The notes: generated by a model from the letters alone, not told the origin. Positions 51,401-60,142 are shown, counted from the stretch's first letter. The stretch: DNA of 63,578 nucleotides from Streptomyces griseoloalbus (GCA_014650015.1 BMUD01000034.1:1-63578), one strand, 5' to 3'. Numbers and translations: made by a program.

Positions 51401-51794
51401 GTACAGCGTCGACCTCGATCCCGGAGTGCGGCTGCTCATCGGGCTCCAGGCCGTGGGCGAGGCCGACGAGCGCGGCATGCGTACCGTGATGGCCACCCTG
51501 AACGGCCAGTTGCGGCCGATCCAGGTCCGCGACCGGGCGGCTGCCTCCGACATCCCGGTCACCGAGAAGGCCGACCGTGCCAACCCCGGCCACGTCGCGG
51601 CCCCCTTCGCCGGTGTGGTGACCCTCGCGGTCACCGAGGGCGACGAGGTGGCGGCCGGTGCCACGGTGGCCACCATCGAGGCCATGAAGATGGAGGCCGC
51701 GATCACCGCCCCGAAGGCGGGCAAGGTGACGCGGCTGGCCATCACCCGCATCCAGCAGGTGGAGGGCGGCGACCTCCTCGCGGAACTCACCTGA
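48420..51794 (+). CDS. pyc: Pyruvate carboxylase
   Basis: 1,124 aa, full length. Biotin carboxylase at the N-terminus (KVLVANRGEIAIR; ATP-grasp glycine loop GGGGRGMR; EMNPRIQVEHTVTE), carboxyltransferase in the middle (RDAHQSLLATR, HTHDTAGGQ), and a biotinyl domain at the C-terminus with the biotin-acceptor lysine in EAMKMEA. Catalyses ATP- and biotin-dependent carboxylation of pyruvate to oxaloacetate. The ATG at 48420 gives the standard family N-terminus. Confidence 0.97.
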   Translation: MFRKVLVANRGEIAIRAFRAGFELGARTVAVFPHEDRNSLHRLKADEAYEIGEPGHPVRAYLSVEEIVRAARRADADAVYPGYGFLSENPELARACEEAGITFVGPSARILELTGNKARAVAAAREAGVPVLGSSAPSTDVDELVRAADGIGFPVFVKAVAGGGGRGMRRVEEPAQLREAIEAASREAASAFGDPTVFLEKAVVEPRHIEVQILADGQGNVIHLFERDCSVQRRHQKVIELAPAPNLDPALRDRICADAVRFARQIGYRNAGTVEFLLDRDGNHVFIEMNPRIQVEHTVTEEVTDVDLVQSQLRIAAGETLADLGLAQETVTLRGAALQCRITTEDPANGFRPDTGRISAYRSPGGSGIRLDGGTTHAGTEISAHFDSMLVKLTCRGRDFATAVGRARRAVAEFRIRGVATNIPFLQAVLDDPDFQAGQVTTSFIERRPQLLTARHSADRGTKLLTYLADVTVNRPHGERPELIDPLTKLPPLPAGEPPAGSRQRLAELGPEGFARWLRASPTTGVTDTTFRDAHQSLLATRVRTKDLLAVAPVVAHTLPDLLSLECWGGATYDVALRFLAEDPWERLAALREAVPNICLQMLLRGRNTVGYTPYPTEVTDAFVQEAAATGIDVFRIFDALNDVSQMRPAIDAVRETGTAVAEVALCYTADLSDPSERLYTLDYYLRLAEEIVAAGAHVLAVKDMAGLLRAPAAATLVSALRREFDLPVHLHTHDTAGGQLATYLAAIQAGADAVDGAVASMAGTTSQPSLSAIVAATDHSERPTGLDLQAVGDLEPYWESVRKVYAPFEAGLASPTGRVYHHEIPGGQLSNLRTQAIALGLGDRFEDIEAMYAAADRMLGRLVKVTPSSKVVGDLALHLVGAGVSPADFEAEPDRFDIPDSVIGFLRGELGTPPGGWPEPFRSKALRGRAEPKAVQELTADDRAGLAKDRRPTLNRLLFPAPTREFETHRQSFGDTSVLDSKDFFYGLRPGKEYSVDLDPGVRLLIGLQAVGEADERGMRTVMATLNGQLRPIQVRDRAAASDIPVTEKADRANPGHVAAPFAGVVTLAVTEGDEVAAGATVATIEAMKMEAAITAPKAGKVTRLAITRIQQVEGGDLLAELT

Positions 51795-51863
51795 GCCCGT
51801 CGGCGTCAGGGACGCCGGACCCGGTCCGTCAGGTCAGTGGCAGGACGGATAGGGTCCGGCTCC

Positions 51864-52550
51864 ATGCCGGAGAAACAGGGGCCGCTCGGATCGGCGAACG
51901 GGCTGTGGGCCGCTTTCGGGCTGGCCGGGTGCGCGGGAGCGCTGACATGGATGCTCGGGTGGCTGGTCGTCGGGGTGTCGGAGCTGGACGAGCGGTGTGC
52001 TCACGGGCTGGTGGGCCCCGGGGGAGACTTCCGGGTGGAGCGAAGCGGCTTCCCACCGGGCGTGCGCTGCGTGTTCGCCGACGGCTCCACGGTCTCGGCC
52101 GGTGACTTCCTGGGCTGGGTGCTGTGGGCTTGTGTCGTGGTCGCGGCCGCCTGCGCCGTCCTGGCGGCCGTGGTCGAGTTCGCCGGGCTGGGACGGGCGC
52201 GGGCCGTCGTGCGGTTCGGCGTCCTCGCCATCGTCTCCTGTGTCGTGCTCGCGGTCCTGTGCGCGTTCGTGCCCCTGTACATGGCCCCGCCCGGCCGTGA
52301 ACCGCTGTCCACCTGCTCGGCGTTCGTCACGGGCGTCTACGAGCGAGCCTCCGAAGTGCGGCGGGCGGTGTTCCCTCCGCAGGCGACGTGCGTCTATCCG
52401 AGCGGCGTCACCCACGAACTGGTGCCCGCGTGGTGGGGCGTCATGGCCCGGTCCTCTCTCGGCGCGGTGCTGATCACCCTCTTCGGGCTGGTGCTGGCCC
52501 TACGACGGCACGGCTGGAGGCCGCCGATCCCGGAGCCGCGCGGAGCCTGA
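51864..52550 (+). CDS. Hypothetical four-helix membrane protein
   Basis: 228 aa. Not recognised as a named family. Four hydrophobic segments (about 15-40, 85-105, 120-145 and 195-215). The two extracytoplasmic loops each carry paired cysteines (RC...RC in the first, TC...TC in the second) that could form disulfides. The ATG at 51864 is the first with plausible context. It lies 69 bp after pyc on the same strand. Confidence 0.8.
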   Translation: MPEKQGPLGSANGLWAAFGLAGCAGALTWMLGWLVVGVSELDERCAHGLVGPGGDFRVERSGFPPGVRCVFADGSTVSAGDFLGWVLWACVVVAAACAVLAAVVEFAGLGRARAVVRFGVLAIVSCVVLAVLCAFVPLYMAPPGREPLSTCSAFVTGVYERASEVRRAVFPPQATCVYPSGVTHELVPAWWGVMARSSLGAVLITLFGLVLALRRHGWRPPIPEPRGA

Positions 52551-52665
52551 GTGACCGCGCCGGCTCCCCCGCCCCGGACCCCATCGGCGAGCACGGGGGC
52601 CTGGCCCGTGAGCCTTGACCATAATCGGCTGGACATCACCTGGGCTGACGGCGAGCGTTGGCGGA

Positions 52666-53421
52666 ATGGAACAGAACAGGCTTCAGGAGAAGATCTGGGA
52701 CGCGGACGCCGCCCGACGCTATGACACGCCCGGTACCGGCATGTTCGCCGCCGAGGTCCTGGGGCCGGCCGTGGACCGCCTCGCCCGGCTCGCCGGGGAC
52801 GGGCCGGCACTCGAGTTCGCGATCGGGACGGGCCGGGTGGCCGTTCCGCTCGCCGCGCGTGGCGTTCGCGTCACCGGCATCGAGTTGTCCCGGCCGATGA
52901 TCGAGCAACTGCGGACCAAGGCCGACGAGGCCACGATCCCCGTGATCGTCGGCGACATGGCCACCACTGCCGCCCCTGGGGAGTACACCCTCGTCTACCT
53001 CGTCTACAACACCATCTCCAACCTGCTCACCCAGGCCGAGCAGGTCGAGTGCTTTCGCAACGCCGCTCGCCATCTCGCGCCCGGCGGGCGCTTCGTGATC
53101 GAACTCTGGGTGCCCGAGCTGCGCAAGCTGCCACCGGGCCAGACGGCCATGGTGTGGCAGTCCGAGCCCGGGTACATCGGCCTGGACACGTACGACGTCC
53201 TGCGCCAGCACGTCGTGTCGCATCACTTCCGCTTCGACGACACCCAGCAGGCGGAGCTGTTCCGCAGCCCCCACCGCTACATCTGGCCGGCCGAACTCGA
53301 CCTCATGGCCCAACTCGCCGGATTCGGCCTGGAATCCAGGCACGCGGACTGGAACGGCACCGCGTTCACCGCCGAATCCCGCTCCCACGTCTCCGTCTAC
53401 CGACTCCCCACCGTCCCGTAG
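52666..53421 (+). CDS. Class I SAM-dependent methyltransferase
   Basis: 251 aa. Rossmann-fold SAM-binding region with ALEFAIGTGRVAVPLA (motif I, Gly-rich) and VTGIELS (motif II acidic residue), followed by LVYNTISNLLTQ. Small-molecule methyltransferase of unknown substrate. Its last codons and stop lie inside the first unit of a 38-bp tandem repeat. Confidence 0.9.
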   Translation: MEQNRLQEKIWDADAARRYDTPGTGMFAAEVLGPAVDRLARLAGDGPALEFAIGTGRVAVPLAARGVRVTGIELSRPMIEQLRTKADEATIPVIVGDMATTAAPGEYTLVYLVYNTISNLLTQAEQVECFRNAARHLAPGGRFVIELWVPELRKLPPGQTAMVWQSEPGYIGLDTYDVLRQHVVSHHFRFDDTQQAELFRSPHRYIWPAELDLMAQLAGFGLESRHADWNGTAFTAESRSHVSVYRLPTVP

Positions 53422-53504
53422 CGACTGCGTTCTACCGACCGGCTCCCACCGTCCCGTAGCGACTTCGTTGTACCGACCGGCTCCCACCGCCCGTAGCGAC
53501 GCGG
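53410..53504. repeat. 38-bp tandem repeat, about 2.4 copies, over the methyltransferase stop
   Basis: Units start at 53410, 53448 and (partial) 53486. Each begins ACCGTCCCGTAG or a close variant, so every copy carries the same TAG that ends the methyltransferase gene. Confidence 0.85.
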
Positions 53505-53543
53505 CTGCCGCGCACGCCACAGGCGTGTCGCACGCGTAAACGT

Positions 53544-53574
53544 CCATGGGCGCGCCAAACCGGCGCGTCCATGG
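53544..53574. repeat. 13-bp inverted repeat in the methyltransferase-PA14 gap
   Basis: Arms CCATGGGCGCGCC and GGCGCGTCCATGG pair at 12 of 13 positions around AAACC. It may end the methyltransferase transcript or be an operator for the gene at 53722. The rest of the 300-bp gap contains the 38-bp repeats and an AT-richer stretch at 53590-53630 that probably holds a promoter. Confidence 0.6.
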
Positions 53575-53721
53575 GATTGTTCGGCTCGGCCCCGACTTTG
53601 AACTCATTGATGACAAAGTATGGACGCGCTGAGCAGAAGTCTCCTAGCGTGTCGGCCGCAACCGTTGGCATTTTTCGGTACCGGAGTCTTCCGGCCCTCC
53701 GGTCGACCCTCAGGAGGAAGC

Positions 53722-56700
53722 ATGAGCGCACGGCTGCCCCAGCGCGCCCGAAGATGCCTGACAGGGCTGCTCGTCGGCGCGTTCGTCGCGGGTGGGCTCT
53801 GGGGCTCTCCCCTGGCCGCGGCCCAGCCCGGCACCGCGGCGCAAGCCGACGTGCCGCCGCAGGAGCCCGGCGTCACCTTGCGCGTCTTCGACGTCCAGGT
53901 CCCGCTCGACAAGATCTGCACCCTCAAGCCCGGTCAGACCCCCAACGTCGACCGGTTGATGCCGACCGTCGACTGGAAGACGACCGCCGACTTCGGAGGG
54001 TTCAACGACAACTTCGTCACCCAGGTCACCGGCAACATCCACGCGCCGGCCGACGGTTCGTACACCTTCCGGCTGACCAGTGACGACGGCTCACGGCTGC
54101 TGATCGACGACAAGGTGGTCGTCGACCACGACGGACTGCACGGCGCCGAACCCAAGGACGGCACCGTCGAACTCAGCGAGGGCATGCACTCGCTGCGCAT
54201 CGACCACTTCGAGCGCGGTGGCGACCAGGTGCTCACCCTCGGCTGGCAGCCCCCGGGCGCCGCCGGCTTCGAGACCGTACCTCGGACGGCACTGAGCACC
54301 GACGCCGGCGTGGTCCGGGTCACCGCACCGGGCCGCAAGGAGTGCGAGGGCTTCCGGGACTCACCGGGCGACGGCCTCCCGCTCAACTCCGTACGCCCCG
54401 ACCACACCCTCACCGACCTCCGGCCCGAGGGCTTCGAACCGCAGGTCACCGGCATGGACTGGCTGCCGGACGGCCGTCTGGTCGTGAGCACCTGGGGCGG
54501 CACCGACAACACGGCCGGCGAGGTCTACGTCCTCGACGACACCAGCGGCACCACGGGCCCCGACAAGGTGAAGGCGACGAAGATCGCCGAGGGCCTCAAG
54601 GAGCCGATGGGCCTCAAGGTCGTGGACGGCACCATCTTCGTCTCCCAGAAGCACGAGCTGACGGAGCTGGGGGACAGCGACGGCGACGGCGTCATGGACA
54701 AGTTCAAGACGATCGCCACCTGGCCGTACGGCGGCAACTTCCACGAGTTCGCCTTCGGACTGCTGTACAGCAAGGGCTACTTCTACCTGAACCTGTCCGT
54801 GGCCATCGACTACGGCGGCGCCACCACGAATCCGCAGCCGGCACCCGGCCGCGGCGCGACCATCAAGGTGAACCACAAGACCGGCAAGGTCAGTTACATC
54901 GCCGGAGGACTCCGCACGCCGAACGGCATCGGCTGGGGCCCGGGCGGTGACATCTTCACGACCGACAACCAGGGCGGCTGGCTCCCCGCGTCGAAGCTGG
55001 TCCACATCAAGCAGGACCGCTTCTTCAACCACTACACCAACCCCGCGGGTCCCTTCGACGCTAAGCCGGTGACCCAGCCGGTGCTCTGGCTCCCGCAGAA
55101 CGAGATCGCCAACTCGCCCAGCACCCCTCTCTACCTGACCAAGGGCAGGTTCAAGGGGCAGATGCTGTTCGGTGACGTCACCTACGGCGGCCTCCAGCGC
55201 GCCTACCTGGAGAAGGTCAAGGGCGAGTACCAGGGCGCCGTCTTCCGCTTCACCCAGGGTCTCGAGGCCGGTGTGAACCGCATCGCCATGGGTCCCGACG
55301 GCGCGATCTACGCGGGCGGCCTGGGCGCGGACGGCAACTGGGGCCAGGAGGGCAAGCTCAAGTACGGCCTCCAGAAGCTGTCGCCCAACGGCGGCAACGC
55401 CTTCGACATCCAGGCCATGCGGGCGAAGAAGGGCGGCTTCGAGCTGGAGTACACCCAGCCCCTGTCGCAGGAGACCGCTGACAACCTTGTCAGCCACTAC
55501 GAGGCCCAGCAGTGGCGTTACACCCCGACGAGGGACTACGGCGGACCCAAGATCGCCGAGGAGACCCTGAAGGTGACGTCGGCCGTGCTGTCGGACGACC
55601 GCAAGAAGGTGACCCTCAAGATCGAGGGACTCCAGCCGGGCCGCGTCGTGCACGTACGGTCCCCGCGCCCGTTCAGCTCGGCATCGGGCGAGTCCCTGTG
55701 GAGCACGGAGGCCTGGTACACGCTCAACGCCATGCCGGGCAAGCAGCCGGCACCGTCGCCGCTGTACGAGGCCGAGGAAGCGACGATCACCGGAGAGGCC
55801 GGCATCAACACCGACCACCCGGGCTACTCCGGCAGCGGCTTCGTCGACCGGTACGCCACCCGGGGGGCCACGACGACCTTCGACGTCGACGTGCCCAAGC
55901 GCGGTACCTACGACGTGGGGCTGCGCTACGCCAACGGCCCGGACCCGTTCCGGGGCACCAAGTCCCTCTCCCTGTACGTCAACGGGAAGAAGGTGAAGCA
56001 GACACAGCTGCGCGACACCGGCAACTGGGACACCTGGTCGACGCAGCGGGAGGCACTGCCCCTGCGGGCCGGGCACAACACCATCGCCTACCGGTACGAC
56101 GAGGGCGACACGGGCCACGTCAACCTCGACCTCATCACCGTCGACCCGCACGGCAGCCCCATCACGCTGTTCGGCGGCGGCGGCCTCGACCGGTGGCAGC
56201 ACACCGACGGGCGGCCGGTGGAGTGGCCCGTGGCCGACGGCGCGATGGAGGTCTGCTGCGGGGACATCCGCACCAAGGACACCTTCGACGACTTCAAGCT
56301 GCACGTGGAGTTCCGGCTCCCCAAGCTCCCGCCGGACGTGACGGGACAGGACCGTGCCAACAGCGGCGTCTATCTCCAGGACCGCTACGAACTCCAGATC
56401 CTGGATTCCTTCGGTGACACCACACTCGACAACAACGAAGCGGGAGCGATCTATCTGAAGAAGGCCCCCGACGTGAACGCCGCGACCGCACCCGAGACCT
56501 GGCAGTCGTACGACATCGTCTTCCACGCGGCGCGCTACGACGCCGAGGGCAAGAAGACGGCCGACGCGCGGATCACCGTGGTCTGGAACGGCAAGACGAT
56601 TCACGACAACGTCGCGATCGACAGCCCGACGGGAGGCGGAGCCGCCGAGGGCCCGGCCGCCGGAGCCATCCGGCTGCAGGACCACGGGAACGCGGTGCGC

Positions 56701-56733
56701 TACCGCAACATCCGTATCGAGCCGCTGAGCTGA
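53722..56733 (+). CDS. Secreted PA14 / sugar-dehydrogenase-like propeller / CBM / DUF1080 protein
   Basis: 1,003 aa with a near-perfect ribosome site (AGGAGGAAG) before the ATG. Signal peptide of about 35 residues; PA14 carbohydrate-binding domain (about 50-195, DGSYTFRLTSDDGSRL); six-bladed propeller like PQQ-dependent sorbosone/glucose dehydrogenases (about 230-620, LRTPNGIGWGPGG); CBM6/35-type beta sandwich (about 705-835); DUF1080 concanavalin-like domain (about 840-1000, NSGVYLQDRYELQILDS, IRLQDHGNAVRYRN). DUF1080 includes 3-keto-glycoside hydrolases/lyases. Oxidation followed by cleavage in one chain is an inference. A strong hairpin follows. Confidence 0.92.
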   Translation: MSARLPQRARRCLTGLLVGAFVAGGLWGSPLAAAQPGTAAQADVPPQEPGVTLRVFDVQVPLDKICTLKPGQTPNVDRLMPTVDWKTTADFGGFNDNFVTQVTGNIHAPADGSYTFRLTSDDGSRLLIDDKVVVDHDGLHGAEPKDGTVELSEGMHSLRIDHFERGGDQVLTLGWQPPGAAGFETVPRTALSTDAGVVRVTAPGRKECEGFRDSPGDGLPLNSVRPDHTLTDLRPEGFEPQVTGMDWLPDGRLVVSTWGGTDNTAGEVYVLDDTSGTTGPDKVKATKIAEGLKEPMGLKVVDGTIFVSQKHELTELGDSDGDGVMDKFKTIATWPYGGNFHEFAFGLLYSKGYFYLNLSVAIDYGGATTNPQPAPGRGATIKVNHKTGKVSYIAGGLRTPNGIGWGPGGDIFTTDNQGGWLPASKLVHIKQDRFFNHYTNPAGPFDAKPVTQPVLWLPQNEIANSPSTPLYLTKGRFKGQMLFGDVTYGGLQRAYLEKVKGEYQGAVFRFTQGLEAGVNRIAMGPDGAIYAGGLGADGNWGQEGKLKYGLQKLSPNGGNAFDIQAMRAKKGGFELEYTQPLSQETADNLVSHYEAQQWRYTPTRDYGGPKIAEETLKVTSAVLSDDRKKVTLKIEGLQPGRVVHVRSPRPFSSASGESLWSTEAWYTLNAMPGKQPAPSPLYEAEEATITGEAGINTDHPGYSGSGFVDRYATRGATTTFDVDVPKRGTYDVGLRYANGPDPFRGTKSLSLYVNGKKVKQTQLRDTGNWDTWSTQREALPLRAGHNTIAYRYDEGDTGHVNLDLITVDPHGSPITLFGGGGLDRWQHTDGRPVEWPVADGAMEVCCGDIRTKDTFDDFKLHVEFRLPKLPPDVTGQDRANSGVYLQDRYELQILDSFGDTTLDNNEAGAIYLKKAPDVNAATAPETWQSYDIVFHAARYDAEGKKTADARITVVWNGKTIHDNVAIDSPTGGGAAEGPAAGAIRLQDHGNAVRYRNIRIEPLS

Positions 56734-56748
56734 CGCGAGGTGACCGGG

Positions 56749-56789
56749 GCCGGAGCCCTGCCGTCCGAACCGGACGGCAGGGCTCCGGC
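56749..56789 (+). terminator. Long hairpin terminator after the PA14/DUF1080 gene
   Basis: A perfect 18-bp inverted repeat (56749-56766 with 56772-56789) has a 5-nt loop, 16 bp after the stop, and is followed by a T-rich stretch. Confidence 0.8.
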
Positions 56790-56810
56790 TGTCTCGTTCT
56801 CGTTGCGGCG

Positions 56811-57310
56811 CAGACGCCGCGCCTGGTGCCGCCCGCCGAGCAGGGCCGCGGCCGGTGGGACACCGGCGCGATCGCCGAGGGCGTCGAGCCCCTGCGGGCC
56901 GCCGCCCTCGCCCGGGACCGGCTCGGCGAGTCCCGGGCGGGGACCGCCCTCGCGGGACTCCACGCCGACGCGCCCACCGCCGAGGAGACCGACCGGGTGC
57001 GGATCGTCGAGCGGTACGACGAACTGACGCGCCTGACGGACAACCCGGTCGTCCGGCTCGACCGCGCGGTCGCCGTCGGTGAGGCCGACGGACCACGGAC
57101 CGGCCTGGCGGCGCTCGAGACCGCAGCCGGCCACCGCCCGGTGGTGGAACGGTCCCACGACGAGATCCTGGCCGACGCGCACGCGCGCTGCTGCCGCCGG
57201 ACGCCTTCCACCGGCCGGTGGGCTGCCCCGTCACCCACAGGATCTACCGCGACGCCGCCCACCGGTCCGGTTCGTGCCGCCGTTCACGAGGCGCGGGACG
57301 CCGGGGGAGG
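56811..57310 (+). pseudogene. C-terminal remnant of an ECF42-type RNA polymerase sigma factor
   Basis: The frame reads RLVPPAEQGRGRWDTGAIAEG, LHADAPTAEETD and NPVVRLDRAVAVGEADGPR, which matches the TPR-like C-terminal extension (DUF6596) of ECF42 sigma factors. The sigma-2 and sigma-4 regions are absent. Near 57190-57240 the likeness shifts frame (IYRDAAHRSGS), so a frameshift has also occurred. The remnant runs open into the next gene but is not part of it. Confidence 0.65.
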
Positions 57311-57395
57311 AGTAGCCGGACGGCGGGGCCGAAGGGCGAGTGTCCATGCCCGGTGGCACGCTGAGGCCAAAGGGAATCTGCGAAAGGACATAGCG

Positions 57396-58193
57396 GTGAT
57401 CACCACTGACTTCGCCCCCGGCTCTCCCTGCTGGCTCGACCTGGGCGCGCCCGACGTCCGGGCCGCCGCCGCCTTCTACGGCGCGGTCCTCGGCTGGGAC
57501 TACGAGTCCATGGGGGAGGGGGAGGACATGGAAGGCGGGATGTTCCGCAAGGACGGCAAGATCGTCGCCGGTCTCGGCAGACTCACCGAGGAAGGCGCGC
57601 GCCCCGCCTGGATGATCTACTACAGCGTCGCCGACGCGGACGCCACGACCCAGGCCGTGGAGCGCGCGGGCGGAACGGTCCGGGTGGCGCCGATGGACCT
57701 CGAACAATGGGGGCGCATGGCACAGTACAGCGACCCGCTGGGTGGCCAGTTCGCCGTCTGGCAGCCGAGGGACACCAAGGGCGTCGACCTGGTGGACCAG
57801 CCGGGGTCACTGTCCTGGACCGAGCTGTACACGAGCGACGCGGCGGCCGCGAAGGAGTTCTACGGCGGTGTCTTCGGCTGGCGGTTCAGCGACATGGAGC
57901 TGCCGGGCGGCGGGGGCACCTACTCGCTGATCACCCCGGCGGGACTGCCCGAGGAGCGCATGCACGGCGGCGTCATGCAGCTCCGCAAGGAAGACCTCGC
58001 ACTGGCGAACGGGCGGCCGTACTGGCACCCGGTCTTCGCCGTCGCCGACTGCGATGCCGCCGTCGCCGAGGTCACCGGGAACGGCGGGACCGTGCAGATG
58101 GGTCCGCAGGACGCGGAAGGAGTCGGCCGCCTGGCCGTCTGCCTCGACCCGGCCGGCGCGGATTTCGTGGTGCTCACCCCGGCCCGGAGCTGA
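57396..58193 (+). CDS. VOC family protein with two glyoxalase-like domains
   Basis: 265 aa. Two tandem vicinal-oxygen-chelate domains (about 5-120 and 135-260), each starting with a W.DL/WTEL strand and containing FYG.VLGW or FYGGVFGW. This matches the actinobacterial CFP30B-like subgroup of unknown activity. GTG start at 57396 with GAAAGGA seven bases upstream. The frame extends leftwards into a sigma-factor remnant, which is excluded. Confidence 0.9.
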   Translation: MITTDFAPGSPCWLDLGAPDVRAAAAFYGAVLGWDYESMGEGEDMEGGMFRKDGKIVAGLGRLTEEGARPAWMIYYSVADADATTQAVERAGGTVRVAPMDLEQWGRMAQYSDPLGGQFAVWQPRDTKGVDLVDQPGSLSWTELYTSDAAAAKEFYGGVFGWRFSDMELPGGGGTYSLITPAGLPEERMHGGVMQLRKEDLALANGRPYWHPVFAVADCDAAVAEVTGNGGTVQMGPQDAEGVGRLAVCLDPAGADFVVLTPARS

Positions 58194-58244
58194 GGGCCGG
58201 GATGCCGGTCGGCGGGAGCCCCGCCGACCGCCGCCGGAACCCCG

Positions 58245-58634
58245 TCACCCGGCCGAGCGCTGCGCGTACACCTCGATCTCGATCTTCATACGGGGATCGG
58301 CGAGACCGCACACGAGCATCGTGGCGGCCGGCCGTACGTCGCCGAAACGGCGGCGCAGGACCGGCCAGCAGGGCTCGAAGTCGGCCCGGTCGGGCAGGAG
58401 GTACCGCACCCGCACCACCTCGGCGACGGTGCATCCCGCCTCGGCCAGCGCGGCCTCCATGCTGCGCAGGCACTGTTCGGCCTGCTCCACCACATCGTCG
58501 GAGATCGTCATGGTGGCGTAGTCGAAGCCGGTCGTGCCGGACACACGCACCCACTCGCCGGTGACCACGGCGCGGGCACAGCCGATCTGCTCCTCGAACG
58601 TCGAGCCGCCGAGGATCGCACGTCACTCTGTCAT
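58245..58634 (-). pseudogene. RidA family gene with an in-frame stop at codon 4
   Basis: From the ATG at 58634 the frame reads M-T-E-stop-R-A-I-L-G-G-S-T-F, then a full RidA/YjgF domain of family length (129 codons) ending at 58245, with the usual GEWVRVSGTTGFDY and VVRVRYLL segments. The TGA is at 58625-58623. The only downstream start is a GTG at 58568, which removes the first beta strand. RidA proteins deaminate reactive enamines/imines. Either a recent nonsense change, a sequence error, or reinitiation. Confidence 0.6.
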
Positions 58635-58728
58635 ACGCCGAACGCTAAGTGACGGGCTCCGAGAGATCCAATACGGCAGCGGTCGACGAGTCCCGGCACA
58701 CCGACGCCGGTCCGCAGCGGGGCCTGCT

Positions 58729-59382
58729 TCACCCGGCCGGGTGAAGCTGCCGCAGGGCTTTTAGTACTTCCTGGTCGGAGACCTGGTGGAAGTCGGCGTA
58801 CCACTCGCCCACGGAACGCAGGTGCTGCGGCTGGTGCAGGGAGACGACGTCATCGGCCTCGTCCCGCAGCGCCGCCGCGGTCTCGTGACCGCACACCGGC
58901 ACCGCCAGCGTGAGACGCAGGGGTTCCCGGCGGCGCACATGCCGCAGGGCCGCGCGGGCGGTGATCCCCGTGGCCAGCCCGTCGTCCACCACCACGACGC
59001 TGTGACCGCGGACGTCCGGGGCGGGGCGACCGCCGCGGTAGACCTGCTCACGCCGACGCAGTTCGACGCGCTCCCGGGCCACCTCGGAGCCGAGTTCGTC
59101 CTCCGAGAGATCCATGATCCGCAGCCCGGTGCGGTCGAACACCGGCGGATCGTCCCCGACGATCGCCCCGACACCCACTTCGGGCGAACCGGGCACCCCG
59201 ATCTTGCGGACGACGAGGACGTCCATCGGGACACGCATCACCCGGGCGATCTCCGCTCCGACCGGGACGCCGCCGCGCGGCAGCGCCAGCACGGTCACGT
59301 TCGCCAGATCGCCGCTGCTCGCCCACTCCAGCAGCCTCACGGCCAGTTCCTGGCCGGCCTGCTCACGGCTTTGGAATCGCAC
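58729..59382 (-). CDS. Phosphoribosyltransferase family protein
   Basis: 217 aa. Type I PRTase fold: LALPRGGVPVGAEIAR at the N-terminus and the PRPP loop VVVVDDGLATGITARAA. This is the stand-alone actinobacterial PRTase group (sometimes fused to dienelactone hydrolase) of unknown substrate. GTG start at 59382 with AAGGGAG seven bases upstream; a longer frame to 59454 adds an Arg-rich stretch without a ribosome site. Confidence 0.9.
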   Translation of the reverse strand: MRFQSREQAGQELAVRLLEWASSGDLANVTVLALPRGGVPVGAEIARVMRVPMDVLVVRKIGVPGSPEVGVGAIVGDDPPVFDRTGLRIMDLSEDELGSEVARERVELRRREQVYRGGRPAPDVRGHSVVVVDDGLATGITARAALRHVRRREPLRLTLAVPVCGHETAAALRDEADDVVSLHQPQHLRSVGEWYADFHQVSDQEVLKALRQLHPAG

Positions 59383-59479
59383 GGCTCGCTCCCTTCCTCG
59401 GCCACCGGTTCCGGGTAACCGCTCATCGTCCCGGCACTCACGCACCGCGATCACGGCGGCCGGCGGGCCGGTACGCCGA

Positions 59480-59880
59480 CCGCGGCACAGCCGGGCCGTT
59501 CCGTCCTGGCCGCCGCCGGTCAGGGTGTCGCCGTCCGGGGAGAACGCGGCCGAGGTGATCCAGTCCGTGTGGGCGCTCAGGGGCCCGCCGACGGGACGGA
59601 CACCGCCCGGTCACGCGTGTGCCAGCCGGGCCCCGCCGTCCGCACCGCCGGTGGCGAGGCCGTCCGGGGAGAAGACGACGGCGAGCACACCGTCAGGATG
59701 TGCGTCCGCGAGCGTGCCGATGGGGGGCGGCGGGCGGCTCGGCTCGGAGACGTCCTGCAGCCGCACGGTGTCGTCCGGCCCGGCCGTGGCCAGCATGTGC
59801 CCGTCGGGGCTGAAGGCCACGGCCGTCACGGCCGCGGAGTGCGTGCCGAGCGGGTCGCCCAGCGCGCGGATGTCACCCGA
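59480..59880 (-). pseudogene. WD40-repeat gene remnant
   Basis: Three WD-type units are readable on the minus strand in one frame: VTAVAFSPDGHMLATAG, LAVVFSPDGLATGG and ITSAAFSPDGDTLTGG. A TGA at 59613-59611 interrupts the second and third. No start codon, N-terminal domain or complete propeller is present. Probably the tail of a larger WD40 regulatory protein. Flanking 59383-59479 and 59881-60142 are Arg-rich, non-gene-like sequence. Confidence 0.6.
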
Positions 59881-60142
59881 GCCTGTCCCCGCCCGCGACC
59901 GATCCGACACCCACGGCCGGCCCCGTCGGCCCGGTCGGCTCCTGGCGGGTGAGCGGGATCGGTTCCTCCCCGGGCTCTTCGGACGACCGGTGACCTCGGA
60001 CGCCGCCCGGTCCGCCCGCCGGTCCGCCGCGCGCCGCACGACGAGCCTTCCCGAGCAGCGCCACCTCGGGGCGCAGGCCAACCGGCTGACACCGTAGGCG
60101 CGCACCGCGGCAGGGGTCCGCCGCTCACGGCACAGTGGAGAG

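Noticed and set aside
56826-57395. A VOC protein extended upstream to 56826
   Set aside because: The extension matches an ECF42 sigma-factor tail, not VOC proteins; the GTG at 57396 has its own ribosome site.
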